Assembly (NCBI GenBank): GCA_905339235.1
Contig: CAJPFG010000015.1
Location: forward strand, 62,001-126,000
Source of the DNA: Phycisphaerales bacterium
GTDB lineage: Bacteria; Planctomycetota; Phycisphaerae; Phycisphaerales; UBA1924
Reading direction: 5' to 3'
DNA: 64,000 nucleotides
Below are positions 56,506 to 64,000 of the stretch, piece after piece; position 1 is the first letter of the stretch, and every line of letters begins with the position of its first letter. The position numbers were made by a program, and so were the translations under genes. The notes below the pieces were generated by a model. That model made no database searches. It was not told the DNA's origin and worked only from the letters and a program-made list of their open reading frames with translations.

Positions 56506-57000
56506 TCAACCGGCCCGTGAAGTGCCGTTCGCTACCTTCGGACTCGCTCCCGGCCGGGACGTTGTCATCCGCACCCCCTCGCCCCGCAGCCGCCGCGCCT
56601 GAGCGCTCGCCCCGCCCGGGAACTTCTCGATCAGCGAGCCGTCGTCGCGGACGATGCGCCAGTACGGCGTAATCCGCTTCAATCCCTCGCGCCGATCCTC
56701 CTCCGCCGCTTCGGCGACGATGCGAACGAAGATCCCCGTCGTCAGCGGGCAGGCGGAGTCGGCGCCCGCCCTCGCCGCGAGCGCGGCGCGGAGGCTCCCA
56801 AGCGTCAGCACACGCCCCTTGCGAACCGTTCGCGCAATCTCATCCACAGCCCTCGGGCTCGGGATGAGCATCGTCCCTCGGCCGAAGGTCTTCTGCATCC
56901 GATCCGGAATCGCCACTATCTTGCCGTGGCTGGGGTGCTCACGATCGCGCTTGTCACGCCACGCCGACCCGGCTCCGGGCTTCCAGCGGACCTTTGCCAT
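56506..57000 (-). CDS. Alkyltransferase-like (MGMT-family) protein lacking the acceptor cysteine
   Basis: 164 residues. The C-terminal part has an O6-alkylguanine-DNA-alkyltransferase-like winged helix: GRVLTLGSLRAALAARAG, ACPLTTGIFVRIV and PYWRIVRDDGSLIEKFPGG. The active-site PCHRV of MGMT is replaced by PYWRIV (Cys to Tyr, His to Trp), so it cannot accept an alkyl group that way. It resembles ATL-type proteins, which flag DNA damage for other repair routes, though those keep PWHRV. Cys84 in ACPLTTG is the only nearby cysteine. The N terminus (1-60) is basic and may bind DNA. Confidence 0.75.
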   Translation of the reverse strand: MAKVRWKPGAGSAWRDKRDREHPSHGKIVAIPDRMQKTFGRGTMLIPSPRAVDEIARTVRKGRVLTLGSLRAALAARAGADSACPLTTGIFVRIVAEAAEEDRREGLKRITPYWRIVRDDGSLIEKFPGGASAQARRLRGEGVRMTTSRPGASPKVANGTSRAG

Positions 57001-57030
57001 GCGAAGTTCCGGTGTGCCGGCGGCGGCTGT

Positions 57031-57468
57031 TCACAGCCCCGCGGTCTTCAGCGCCGAGATGGTGTGCTTGCCGCGGAAAGCCTTGATCTCGTCCGGCGTG
57101 GGAAGTTTCTTGCCGCTCACCTCGTCCTTGTAGCCCTTGAGCGTCGCCTGGATCTCGTTGAGCGCCTTAGTCAGAACGGCCTTCTCGCGATCCATGAACA
57201 CCGCCACGGCCTTGCCCTTCGCGGGCTTGGCCTTGGTGGCCGCGATGACCCCCTTGTACGCCTTGATCTGGGTGTCGGCCTTGCCGACATCTTCCTGCAC
57301 CTTGAAGACGTACTTGACCATCTTCTCCAGGTCGTTCTCCCACTTCTTGAAGTCCTTGTGGGAAGATTCCGCGGTGTCGAGCAGGCGCCCCAGGCCCTTT
57401 TCGAACAGCGAGTCAACATTGCCCACATGTTTCTTGGCGTCGGTCCATTTGGTTCGAAGAATACCCAT
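57031..57468 (-). CDS. Small helical hypothetical protein, 145 aa
   Basis: Not recognised. The ATG at 57468 follows GGAG by 8 nt. It is rich in Lys/Asp/Ala and predicted all-helical (SLFEKGLGRLLDTAESSHKD, NDLEKMVKYVFKVQEDVGKA, KALNEIQATLKGYKDEVSG), without signal peptide or membrane segment. It may form a helical bundle. It lies 30 nt upstream of the alkyltransferase-like gene and could be co-transcribed with it. Confidence 0.65.
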   Translation of the reverse strand: MGILRTKWTDAKKHVGNVDSLFEKGLGRLLDTAESSHKDFKKWENDLEKMVKYVFKVQEDVGKADTQIKAYKGVIAATKAKPAKGKAVAVFMDREKAVLTKALNEIQATLKGYKDEVSGKKLPTPDEIKAFRGKHTISALKTAGL

Positions 57469-57541
57469 GAGTTCCGCTCCTTTAGAAAACGGTCCCGGAA
57501 AGAATACCGGCGGGCGCAACCCGTGGCAAGAGGTTTTCCGA

Positions 57542-58249
57542 TCACGCGGCCGTGGCGGGAAAGATCGCCACATCCGACCCTTCCGCAAGGATCTTCGAGA
57601 AGGGCTTCTCGTCCTGAAGACACTTCCACGCCGGGCCGTACGTCTTTGCCCAGTTCACCTTGACGTCGGCCCATTCCACGTGATAGACCAGCCACCGTGG
57701 ATGCACCACGCGGTACCGCATCGGCCGGCCCAGGCCGTTGCCCACGAACCCCCACCTCGGATCAATGAAGTACGACTCCCAGCTGTCCTCCGCCGGCAGG
57801 AGCGGGGCCGCCCGGGTGCTGGCGACGGCGATCTCCTGCCATCGGTCGTGGTGTCGGAACTTGTGAATGACCTCAAGCCCCTCGCCCTTGCGGTGTACGT
57901 CGCTGGTCATGGGCACGCGCTCGTACGGCTCGTGATAAACCCTGCGCCCGATCCAGGAGAAGAGCCGCTTGGGCACAAACTCGCGGATGAAGCAAACGCC
58001 CCGCTCGTCGGCCTTGTTTCGGACATAGAAGCGCAGATTCACTTCTGGGAAGTCCCGATGGAACGGCCACGCGAAGCCCTTCACGCGAGTGTTCTCAAAA
58101 TCAAACGCGACCAACGACACAAACGCCCGCCCCTCGCGCATGTCGAGCGTCAGGCCCCGCGGAACGTGGGGTTTCAGTAGATCCGGCGGCACCGCATACG
58201 AAAGGACACACAGGTGCGACCAGTGAGCCTGGAGGAACGGCCGCAACAC
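57542..58249 (-). CDS. DUF2071 (YqjF-like) family protein
   Basis: 235 residues if started at the GTG at 58249 (VLRPFLQAHWSHLCVLSYAV). An ATG at 58297 would give a longer N terminus and overlap the divergent hutG start by 11 nt, so I prefer the shorter form. Family features: LCVLSYAVPPDLLKPHVPRG, GRAFVSLVAFDFENTRVKG, NLRFYVRNKADERGVCFIRE and VYHEPYERVPM. The fold is acetoacetate-decarboxylase-like; the reaction is not established. Not linked to its neighbours in function. Confidence 0.85.
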   Translation of the reverse strand: MLRPFLQAHWSHLCVLSYAVPPDLLKPHVPRGLTLDMREGRAFVSLVAFDFENTRVKGFAWPFHRDFPEVNLRFYVRNKADERGVCFIREFVPKRLFSWIGRRVYHEPYERVPMTSDVHRKGEGLEVIHKFRHHDRWQEIAVASTRAAPLLPAEDSWESYFIDPRWGFVGNGLGRPMRYRVVHPRWLVYHVEWADVKVNWAKTYGPAWKCLQDEKPFSKILAEGSDVAIFPATAA

Positions 58250-58274
58250 GCGTGCATCATCGCATGCCCGGCGG

Positions 58275-58280
58275 TAAACT
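58275..58280 (+). promoter_or_regulatory. TANNNT -10-like box before hutG
   Basis: TAAACT ends 6 nt before the hutG GTG at 58287, with no ribosome site. It supports that start and the leaderless pattern. Confidence 0.4.
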
Positions 58281-58286
58281 GCAAGC

Positions 58287-59222
58287 GTGACCACCATCAT
58301 CCACACCCGGCCGGGGGTCTGGCCCGAGGGCATCCCGCCATCAAGGCTGGCCTCGCACGTGCGCAAAGACCGCCCGGACGGCTGCCGCGTCGCGATCCTC
58401 GGCCTCGCCGACGACCTCGGTGTCCGCCTCAACGCGGGGCGGGCGGGGGCCATCGACGGGCCCACGGCCTTCCGTACCGCCCTGGCCCGTTACGGCGTCG
58501 CCCAGCCGCACGGATTCCTGTGGCCGGGAATCTTCGACGCCGGCGACGTGGTCCCGGCGGAGGGCGCTGACGAAGCGGCGCTCACCGAAACCCACCGCCG
58601 CGTGACCGACGCCGTGCGCGCCGTGCTGGCGATGGGCCTGTTCCCCATCGGCATCGGCGGCGGGCACGATCTGACCTTTCCGTTCGTCCGCGCCGTGATC
58701 GAGCACTGGAAGGCCGCCGGCGTCGCCGTGGACCACGGCGTGTACTTCGACGCCCACCTCGACGTCCGCGAGACGCCCGGCAGCGGCATGGCCTTCCGCC
58801 GCCTGTACGAGGACTGCGGCGTGCGCGACCTGCGGGTCGTCGGCTTCAACCCCTACACCAACGCCCACGAGCACGTCCAGTGGTTCCTCGATCACGGCGG
58901 CAAGGGCGCGGCCCCCTCCGCGATGGCCTTCCCCGAGCGCTTCCACGGCGCGGACTGGTTCTTGAGCGTGGATCTTGACGTCCTGGGATCGTCGGTGGCG
59001 CCCGGCGTGAGCGCCCCCAACCCCGACGGGATGAGCGTGCACGACCTGGCGAAGGCGCTGAGTTACGCGGCGAGGTTCGAGGAACTCCGCTGCGTGGACT
59101 TCATGGAACTGAACCCCGCCTTCGACGCGGACGGCCGAACGGCCCGCGTCGCCGTCCACCTCTTCCTGACGTTCCTGCACGGCTTCGCGTTCCGGGGGGT
59201 GGGGGTCGGGGGTGCTTCTTGA
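58287..59222 (+). CDS. hutG: Formimidoylglutamase (arginase family)
   Basis: 311 residues from a GTG at 58287. It is an arginase-fold Mn2+ enzyme with the metal-binding motifs GGGHDLTFP, YFDAHLDVRE and SVDLDVLGSS. It hydrolyses N-formimino-L-glutamate to glutamate and formamide, the last step of one histidine-degradation route. Its TGA overlaps the TTG start of hutI (TTGA), so both are translated together. HutH and HutU are encoded 9-12 kb away in the same window. Other ureohydrolase activities are possible but the context supports HutG. Confidence 0.9.
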   Translation: MTTIIHTRPGVWPEGIPPSRLASHVRKDRPDGCRVAILGLADDLGVRLNAGRAGAIDGPTAFRTALARYGVAQPHGFLWPGIFDAGDVVPAEGADEAALTETHRRVTDAVRAVLAMGLFPIGIGGGHDLTFPFVRAVIEHWKAAGVAVDHGVYFDAHLDVRETPGSGMAFRRLYEDCGVRDLRVVGFNPYTNAHEHVQWFLDHGGKGAAPSAMAFPERFHGADWFLSVDLDVLGSSVAPGVSAPNPDGMSVHDLAKALSYAARFEELRCVDFMELNPAFDADGRTARVAVHLFLTFLHGFAFRGVGVGGAS

Positions 59223-60472
59223 ACGCCCTTCGCATCCTGAACGCGAGAGTGGTGACGCCCGCTCGCGGTCCTCAGCGCGGCGAGGCGATTGGACAACTCA
59301 AGGTCCTGCCGCAGGCCGATGTCCTGATCGAGGACGGCGTCATCAAGTCGGTGACCCCCCGCACCGACGCCGTCCCCGCAACTCCGCAATCCTCACCCGC
59401 ACGCACCATCGACGCCGCGGGTCGCGTGCTTATGCCCGCGTTCGTGGATTGCCACACCCACGCCTGCTGGGCCGGCTCGCGGCTGGACGAGTGGGAGATG
59501 CGGCTGCGCGGCGCGACCTACCAGGAGATCATGGCCGCGGGCGGAGGGGGTGGGCTGGGTGCAGGGATCATGGCCACCGTCCGCGCCGTCCGCGCGGCGA
59601 GCGAAGTGGAACTCGCCGAAGGGCTCGAAGAGCGGCTCGAAGAGTTCCTCCGCGGCGGCACAACCACGGTCGAGGTGAAGAGCGGCTACGGCCTGACGAC
59701 GCGCGACGAAGTGAAGATGCTGCGTGCCATCGCGCGGGCCGCCGAGCGATGGCCGGGCACGGTCGTCTTGACCGCGCTACTCGGCCACGCGATGGACCCC
59801 CACCTCGACCCCCACGACTTCGTCCGCAAGACCATCCACGAGACGCTCCCCACCGTGCACGCCGAGTTTCCCGGGATCGCGGTGGATGCGTACCTCGAGA
59901 AGGGCGCGTGGTCGCTCGACGACACGCGCAAACTGCTCTCGGCCGCGCGGGGGCTCGGCCACCCCGTCCGTCTCCACGCCGACCAGTTCACCTCGATGGG
60001 CGGCATCCCCCTCGCCATCGAACTGGCCGCGGCCAGCGTGGACCACCTCGAAGCCGGCACCCCTCAGGAACTCGCGGCGCTGGGAGCGTCTCCCGTCGTT
60101 GGAGTCGGCCTGCCGGTCTGCGGCCTGCACCTCGACGGCCGCTACGCGCACCTTCGCAGCGTGATCGACGCCGGAGGCGCCGTCGCGATCGCCACCAACT
60201 GCAACCCCGGCAGCGCCCCCACAACCTCCATGCCCCTGGCCGCGGCCTTAGCGGTGCGTCACCCCTCCACTCACGGCCTGACCCCCGCCGAAGCAATCAC
60301 AGCCATCACAACCAACGCCGCGGCGGTGCTGGGCCTGAACGATCGCGGAACCATCGAGTCCGGCCTGCGAGCGGACCTGGTCCTGCTGAAGCACCCCGAC
60401 GAACGCATGCTCACCTGCGAACTCGGCGGCAGCCCCGTGGCGCATGTGATCTGCGGTGGGTTGCTGATGTAG
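59219..60472 (+). CDS. hutI: Imidazolonepropionase
   Basis: 417 residues, TTG start overlapping the hutG stop. It opens the ring of 4-imidazolone-5-propionate to formiminoglutamate. It belongs to the amidohydrolase superfamily: metal-binding HxH in DCHTHACWAG, then EMRLRGATYQEIMAAGGGG, EVKSGYGL, HADQFTSMGG, and NCNPGSAPTTSMPL. AEAITAITTNAAAVLGLNDR toward the C terminus is also typical. Length is standard (about 405-420). It sits directly before hutG's substrate in the pathway. Confidence 0.96.
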   Translation: MNALRILNARVVTPARGPQRGEAIGQLKVLPQADVLIEDGVIKSVTPRTDAVPATPQSSPARTIDAAGRVLMPAFVDCHTHACWAGSRLDEWEMRLRGATYQEIMAAGGGGGLGAGIMATVRAVRAASEVELAEGLEERLEEFLRGGTTTVEVKSGYGLTTRDEVKMLRAIARAAERWPGTVVLTALLGHAMDPHLDPHDFVRKTIHETLPTVHAEFPGIAVDAYLEKGAWSLDDTRKLLSAARGLGHPVRLHADQFTSMGGIPLAIELAAASVDHLEAGTPQELAALGASPVVGVGLPVCGLHLDGRYAHLRSVIDAGGAVAIATNCNPGSAPTTSMPLAAALAVRHPSTHGLTPAEAITAITTNAAAVLGLNDRGTIESGLRADLVLLKHPDERMLTCELGGSPVAHVICGGLLM

Positions 60473-60700
60473 GGAAACGCGAACACAGAGGAAGACCGAG
60501 GGGAAACGGGGGACGCGGAGGGGAACGCGGAAGGGGAAGGGCGAGAGAGATTGTCCCGTCCGTAGTTGAATGGCACGGACGAAGCGGCCGGACGGTGAGG
60601 TAACGCACCCCGGATCTCCAGCCTTCCCTTCCGCATTCTGCTTTCCCCTCGTCTCCTCCGCTCCCCTCTGTTTTCCTCCGCGTTCGCCTCTCTCCGGCTC
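60473..60700. other. Intergenic purine/pyrimidine-skewed stretch with imperfect inverted repeat
   Basis: The first half (60473-60550) is strongly purine-rich (gggaaac, gaggaag and ggggaa motifs) and the last 90 bases pyrimidine-rich. gcgaacacagaggaagaccgag (split here: gcgaacacag/aggaagaccgag, 60478-60499) is partly complementary to ctctgttttcctccgcgttcgc near 60667-60688. A long imperfect hairpin is possible. No gene is seen. Confidence 0.5.
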
Positions 60701-60706
60701 TACCAT
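60701..60706 (+). promoter_or_regulatory. TANNNT -10-like box before map
   Basis: TACCAT ends 8 nt before the map ATG at 60715. No Shine-Dalgarno sequence is seen. Confidence 0.4.
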
Positions 60707-60714
60707 CCGCCCGC

Positions 60715-61596
60715 ATGGCCAAGGTCCCCCGTCTCAGTCCGGCAGAAGCCGACGCCGCCCACGCCGCGGCCCAAAAGGTCGTCGAGGTGCATCGACGTAT
60801 CGCCGCCTACCTGCGCCACGGCATGACCCCGGGGCAGATCGACACCTGGATCGGGCGGCTGCTCGACGACATCCACGTGCAGTCGTGCTTCAAGGGGTAT
60901 GTCGTGGCCGGGCATCCGGCGTTTCCTTCGCACGCGTGCCTCAGCGTGAACGAGTGCGTGGTGCACGGCACGGCGGGGTACTACCGGGCGCCGCTCAAGG
61001 CGGGAGATGTCCTGAAGGTTGACATCGGCGTGTGGCACACCGTCGGCAAGGACCGCTGGGTCGGCGACGCGGGTTGGACCTACGTCTTCGGCCAGCCCTC
61101 CCCGCTGGTCAGCAGGATGATGGAGTGCGGGAAGGTCTCGCTCCGCCGCGGGATCGCGGCCATGCAGGCCGGACGCCCCTACCTCGACTGGGCCGTCGCC
61201 GTGCAGGACACCGTCGAAAAGGAATACGGCTTCCACTGCGTCGAGAACTGGGGCGGGCACGGCATCGGGAAAAAGGTGGACGACAAGTCCAAGCGCGGCC
61301 TGCACCTGCCACCCCACCTCCTCAACCACCGCGCCCTCAGCCCCGACGGCTGGACGGAGTCGGGCATGAAGTGGGAGCCGGGGAACCTCGTGGCCGTCGA
61401 GCCAATGATCGGCGCGACGACGGGGAAGACCATGCAGAAGCCCTTCGAGTTCAACAAGCGGCAGACGGACTGGCCGGTCTTCATCGCCGACGGCTCGCTC
61501 GCGGTGCACTACGAGCACGACGTGCTGATCACCGAGAAAGGGCCGTGGGTGCTGACCGAGGGGATGGAGGAGATCCGGGACATTGTCACCGAGTAA
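60715..61596 (+). CDS. map: Methionine aminopeptidase, type I
   Basis: 293 residues. It removes the initiator Met from new proteins. The five metal ligands of the pita-bread fold can be placed: Asp103 in KVDIGVW, Asp118 in RWVGDAGWT (spaced 15 instead of 11 residues, a small insert), His in WGGHGIGK, and Glu in VAVEPMIG and HYEHDVLIT. SVNECVVHGTAGYYRAP before the active site is also typical. The C-terminal half is about 30 residues longer than in E. coli Map, with HRALSPDGWTESGMKWEPGN. Gap to trpA is 3 nt. Confidence 0.92.
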   Translation: MAKVPRLSPAEADAAHAAAQKVVEVHRRIAAYLRHGMTPGQIDTWIGRLLDDIHVQSCFKGYVVAGHPAFPSHACLSVNECVVHGTAGYYRAPLKAGDVLKVDIGVWHTVGKDRWVGDAGWTYVFGQPSPLVSRMMECGKVSLRRGIAAMQAGRPYLDWAVAVQDTVEKEYGFHCVENWGGHGIGKKVDDKSKRGLHLPPHLLNHRALSPDGWTESGMKWEPGNLVAVEPMIGATTGKTMQKPFEFNKRQTDWPVFIADGSLAVHYEHDVLITEKGPWVLTEGMEEIRDIVTE

Positions 61597-61599
61597 AAC

Positions 61600-62406
61600 A
61601 TGCCGAGAATCGACGACATCTTCGCCGCGCTCAAGAAGGACAACCGCAAGGCGCTGATGCCGTTCATCTGCGCCGGGCACCCCCGCCCCGGCGACACCGC
61701 CCTGCTGCTCCAGGCCCTCGAACGGGCCGGGGCGAGCGTGATCGAGGTGGGCTTTCCCTTCTCCGACCCCATCGCCGACGGCGAAGTGGTGGCCCAGGCG
61801 ATGCACAAGGCGCTGGAGAAGGGCATCACGCCGGCAAAGGTCTTCGACGAGGTCCGCTCCATCCGCGAGTGGCTGAACGTCGGCCTGGTCGCGATGGTGA
61901 GCATGTCGATCGTGCACCGCTGCGGCGGCCCCACCGGGTTCGTGCGCGAGGCCAAGGCCGCGGGGTTCGACGGCCTGATCGTGCCCGACCTGCCCTTCGA
62001 GGAGGCCGGCGAGATGATGCAGGAAGCGGCCCACGCGGGCCTGTCCATGAGCCTGCTGATCTCGCCCTCGACGCCGGTGAAGCGGGCCGAGCAGATCGCC
62101 GCCGCGTGTACGGGGTTTGTCTATCTGCTGGCGAGGACGGGAATCACGGGCGAGCGTGAGTCACCGCCCGACGTGGCCGCGCGAGTCCAGAGGTTGCGGC
62201 AAATGACCCCGTTGCCCATCGCCGTCGGGTTCGGAATATCCACTTCGGATCATGTTCGGGCGGTGGTGCGCCACGCCGACGCCGCCATCGTCGGCAGTGC
62301 CCTCGTCAACCGCCTCAGTCACGCATTGGCCGCCGGCAAAGATGCCATTTCGGAGGCCGAGGGGTTCGTCGCCGACCTCGCCCGCGGCCTGACCGGACTG
62401 GGGTAG
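61600..62406 (+). CDS. trpA: Tryptophan synthase alpha chain
   Basis: 268 residues, the normal length, TIM-barrel. It cleaves indole-3-glycerol phosphate to indole and glyceraldehyde 3-phosphate and works with TrpB. Catalytic Glu49 is in IEVGFPFSDPIADG and Asp60 in the same motif. GLIVPDLPFEEA, VYLLARTGITGERE and AVGFGISTSDHVRAV (phosphate loop) are typical. trpB is not in the window, so the pair is split or lies elsewhere. Confidence 0.96.
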   Translation: MPRIDDIFAALKKDNRKALMPFICAGHPRPGDTALLLQALERAGASVIEVGFPFSDPIADGEVVAQAMHKALEKGITPAKVFDEVRSIREWLNVGLVAMVSMSIVHRCGGPTGFVREAKAAGFDGLIVPDLPFEEAGEMMQEAAHAGLSMSLLISPSTPVKRAEQIAAACTGFVYLLARTGITGERESPPDVAARVQRLRQMTPLPIAVGFGISTSDHVRAVVRHADAAIVGSALVNRLSHALAAGKDAISEAEGFVADLARGLTGLG

Positions 62407-62610
62407 GTGGAGGTGTGGGGGTAGTTGACAGAAAAACTACCGGCACTTGCATCGCAGGCCGAGCCCGGAACAATGGGGTGTCTCAAGCGCGGCGGGAGCG
62501 GCCCGACATCTGTGTGAGCGCGAACGACGACGCCCGGGAAAGCCCGCGGCGGTGGCATGAGCATGATCCGTGGCGTGCATGGTGCACGCCCGGCATGGAG
62601 AAGGAGCGCC
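62407..62610. promoter_or_regulatory. Upstream region of the glutamine synthetase gene
   Basis: A hairpin GTAGTT/AACTAC spans 62421-62440, probably the trpA 3' end. TTGACA at 62425-62430 is a perfect -35 but sits in the hairpin, and the 17-bp spacer leads to a weak TGCATC. No convincing sigma-54 site was found. The remaining bases show no gene. Confidence 0.35.
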
Positions 62611-64000
62611 ATGATGACGCTGCTGAATGGAAACGGAAAACCGGGAACCCTGACGCACCATCACCGATTGGAGACGATGATGAACGGCCAGCAACAGACC
62701 CGCGTCGAGAACACGTTCGCCGAAGACGTCTTCACCCTCCGCGTCATGCAGCAGCGCCTCCCCAAGGACGTCTTCCGCGCCATCCAGCGCACCATCGAGT
62801 ACGGCGACCCCATGAGCGCCGCCGTCGCCGACGTCGTCGCCTCGGCCATGAAAGAGTGGGCCATGGAGCACGGCGCCACGCACTACACCCACTGGTTCCA
62901 GCCCCTCACCGGCCTCACCGCCGAGAAGCACGACGCCTTCCTCACCCCCGACCCCGACGGCACCGCCATCTCGGAGTTCTCCGGGTCGGCCCTCGTCCGC
63001 GGCGAGCCCGACGCCTCGAGTTTCCCCTCCGGCGGAATCCGCGCCACGTTCGAGGCCCGCGGGTACACCGCGTGGGACTGCACCAGCCCCGTCTTCCTCA
63101 ACCGCAACGGCGGCACGGTGACGTTGTGCATCCCCACGGCCTTCGTCTCGTGGACCGGCGAGGCCCTGGACAAGAAAACCCCGCTGCTGCGATCCATGCA
63201 GGTCCTCTCCGAGCAGGCCATGCGGATCCTGAAGATCTTCGGGACCGATGCGGGCGTCACTAACATCACCGCCACGCTGGGGTGCGAGCAGGAGTACTTC
63301 CTGATCGACCGCGAACTCTACTTCAAGCGCGAGGACCTGGTGACCTGCGACCGCACGCTCTTCGGCACCCGGCCGCCCAAGGGCCAGCAACTCGAAGACC
63401 ACTACTTCGGCTCCATCCCCACCCGCGTGATCGGCTTCATGAGCGAGGTCGAGCGCGAGTTGTGCCGCCTGGGCGTGCCCGTGAAGACCCGGCACAACGA
63501 GGTTGCACCGTGCCAGTTCGAACTCGCCCCGCTCTTTGAGACCGCCAACATCGCCAGCGACCACCAGATGCTGGTCATGGAGGCGATGAAGCGCGTGGCG
63601 CCCCGCTTCGGCCTGCAGTGCCTTCTCCACGAGAAGCCCTTCAAGGGCATCAACGGCAGCGGCAAGCACGTCAACTGGTCCATGTCCACCAACACCGGCG
63701 TCAACCTGCTCGACCCGCGCGACGACACCCACACCAACATGCAGTTCCTGGTCTTCCTCGTCGCAGTCATCCGCGCGGTCGATCTGCACGCCGACATCCT
63801 CCGCGCCAGCGTCGCCAGCGCCGCCAACGATCACCGCCTGGGCGCCAACGAGGCCCCGCCCGCGATCATGTCCGTCTTCCTGGGCGATATGCTCACCGAC
63901 ATCATCGAGCAGTTGGAGAGCGGCTCTCCCAAGAGCACTCTCAAAGGCGGCAAACTCGACCTGGGCGCCCGCACACTCCCGCAGATCCCGCGGCACAGCG
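62611..64000 (+). CDS. glnN: Glutamine synthetase type III, 5' part
   Basis: The gene runs off the right edge; about 463 codons are visible. AAGGAG precedes the ATG at 62611; ATGs at 62677 and 62680, also with GGAG upstream, are alternatives. GS-III features: [39 protein letters not shown]-like [23 protein letters not shown] (Glu metal ligands), [33 protein letters not shown] and [10 protein letters not shown]. It makes glutamine from glutamate and ammonia with ATP and acts as a dodecamer. It may take up ammonia released by the histidine pathway encoded nearby (inference). Confidence 0.95.
   Translation, partial: MMTLLNGNGKPGTLTHHHRLETMMNGQQQTRVENTFAEDVFTLRVMQQRLPKDVFRAIQRTIEYGDPMSAAVADVVASAMKEWAMEHGATHYTHWFQPLTGLTAEKHDAFLTPDPDGTAISEFSGSALVRGEPDASSFPSGGIRATFEARGYTAWDCTSPVFLNRNGGTVTLCIPTAFVSWTGEALDKKTPLLRSMQVLSEQAMRILKIFGTDAGVTNITATLGCEQEYFLIDRELYFKREDLVTCDRTLFGTRPPKGQQLEDHYFGSIPTRVIGFMSEVERELCRLGVPVKTRHNEVAPCQFELAPLFETANIASDHQMLVMEAMKRVAPRFGLQCLLHEKPFKGINGSGKHVNWSMSTNTGVNLLDPRDDTHTNMQFLVFLVAVIRAVDLHADILRASVASAANDHRLGANEAPPAIMSVFLGDMLTDIIEQLESGSPKSTLKGGKLDLGARTLPQIPRHS

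Noticed and set aside
59212-60603. 463-residue plus-strand frame over hutI
   Set aside because: Arg/Pro-rich out-of-phase reading of hutI.
62401-62470. Sigma-54 promoter upstream of glnN
   Set aside because: GGCAC and TTGCA are present near 62442-62450 but lack the required spacing between the -24 and -12 elements.
62437-63996. 519-residue minus-strand frame over the glutamine synthetase
   Set aside because: Shadow; the plus-strand frame has complete GS-III motifs.

Overview
The window looks like chromosomal DNA of a high-GC, outer-membrane-bearing Planctomycetota, most likely Phycisphaerae/Phycisphaerales (inference from protein style, not from a marker gene). Supporting traits are secreted proteins ending in dockerin-like NGFD repeats, GACC cysteine repeats, a VPAP-plus-arginine sorting tail, a GYF-domain prepilin-like protein, an ECF sigma factor beside a Ser/Thr kinase with propeller repeats, and LPS-core and Mla/MCE envelope genes. 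I saw no rRNA, tRNA, CRISPR array, insertion sequence or prophage.

Layout. 1-8.5 kb (minus strand): a REC-histidine kinase cut by the left edge, a 2095-residue soluble hybrid kinase with about 13 HAMP units, and a PhoU-like protein. 8.6-27.4 kb is mostly housekeeping: eno; an mlaF-mlaD pair (minus); a NUDIX hydrolase; a degenerate site-2 protease and a rhomboid protease; then tgt-yajC-secDF-LysM-hldD-UDP-glucuronate decarboxylase-thpR as a close-packed run; a QueC-like orphan; proS; an ACT protein; and a minus-strand orphan. 27.5-38.5 kb: two secreted proteins sharing a dockerin-like tail (a propeller protein and a subtilase), a GYF/prepilin-like protein and a HrpA helicase.

38.5-42.85 kb is an accessory, defence-type island. 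It holds an MNT-HEPN (MntA-HepT) toxin-antitoxin pair with a frameshifted hepT, a DHFR/RibD-like reductase, and a caspase-family protease with three small TIR-like (ThsB/DUF1863) proteins. The first three units are each flanked by a copy of the same gene 3'-end fragment, and the right edge carries the C-terminal stub of a DNA methyltransferase. The TIR-caspase cluster is the best candidate for an unusual system in this window: it resembles the TIR-plus-caspase design reported for type IV Thoeris, but has three TIR-like genes in a divergent arrangement.

42.85-64 kb: an alpha-L-fucosidase and acetyltransferase, a secreted LTXXQ-like protein, histidine degradation genes in two places (hutH/hutU convergent at 46-49.5 kb; hutG-hutI at 58.3-60.5 kb, together a full route to glutamate), a large secreted Gly/Ser/Thr repeat protein, a decayed sorted-protein gene, the sigma factor-kinase pair, an alkyltransferase-like protein, a small helical protein, a DUF2071 protein, map, trpA and a type III glutamine synthetase cut by the right edge.

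A recurring regulatory pattern is a TANNNT box 5-9 nt before the start codon of at least eight genes, most of which begin transcription units. This suggests leaderless or near-leaderless mRNAs. Function calls rest on motifs read by eye; no database search was run.
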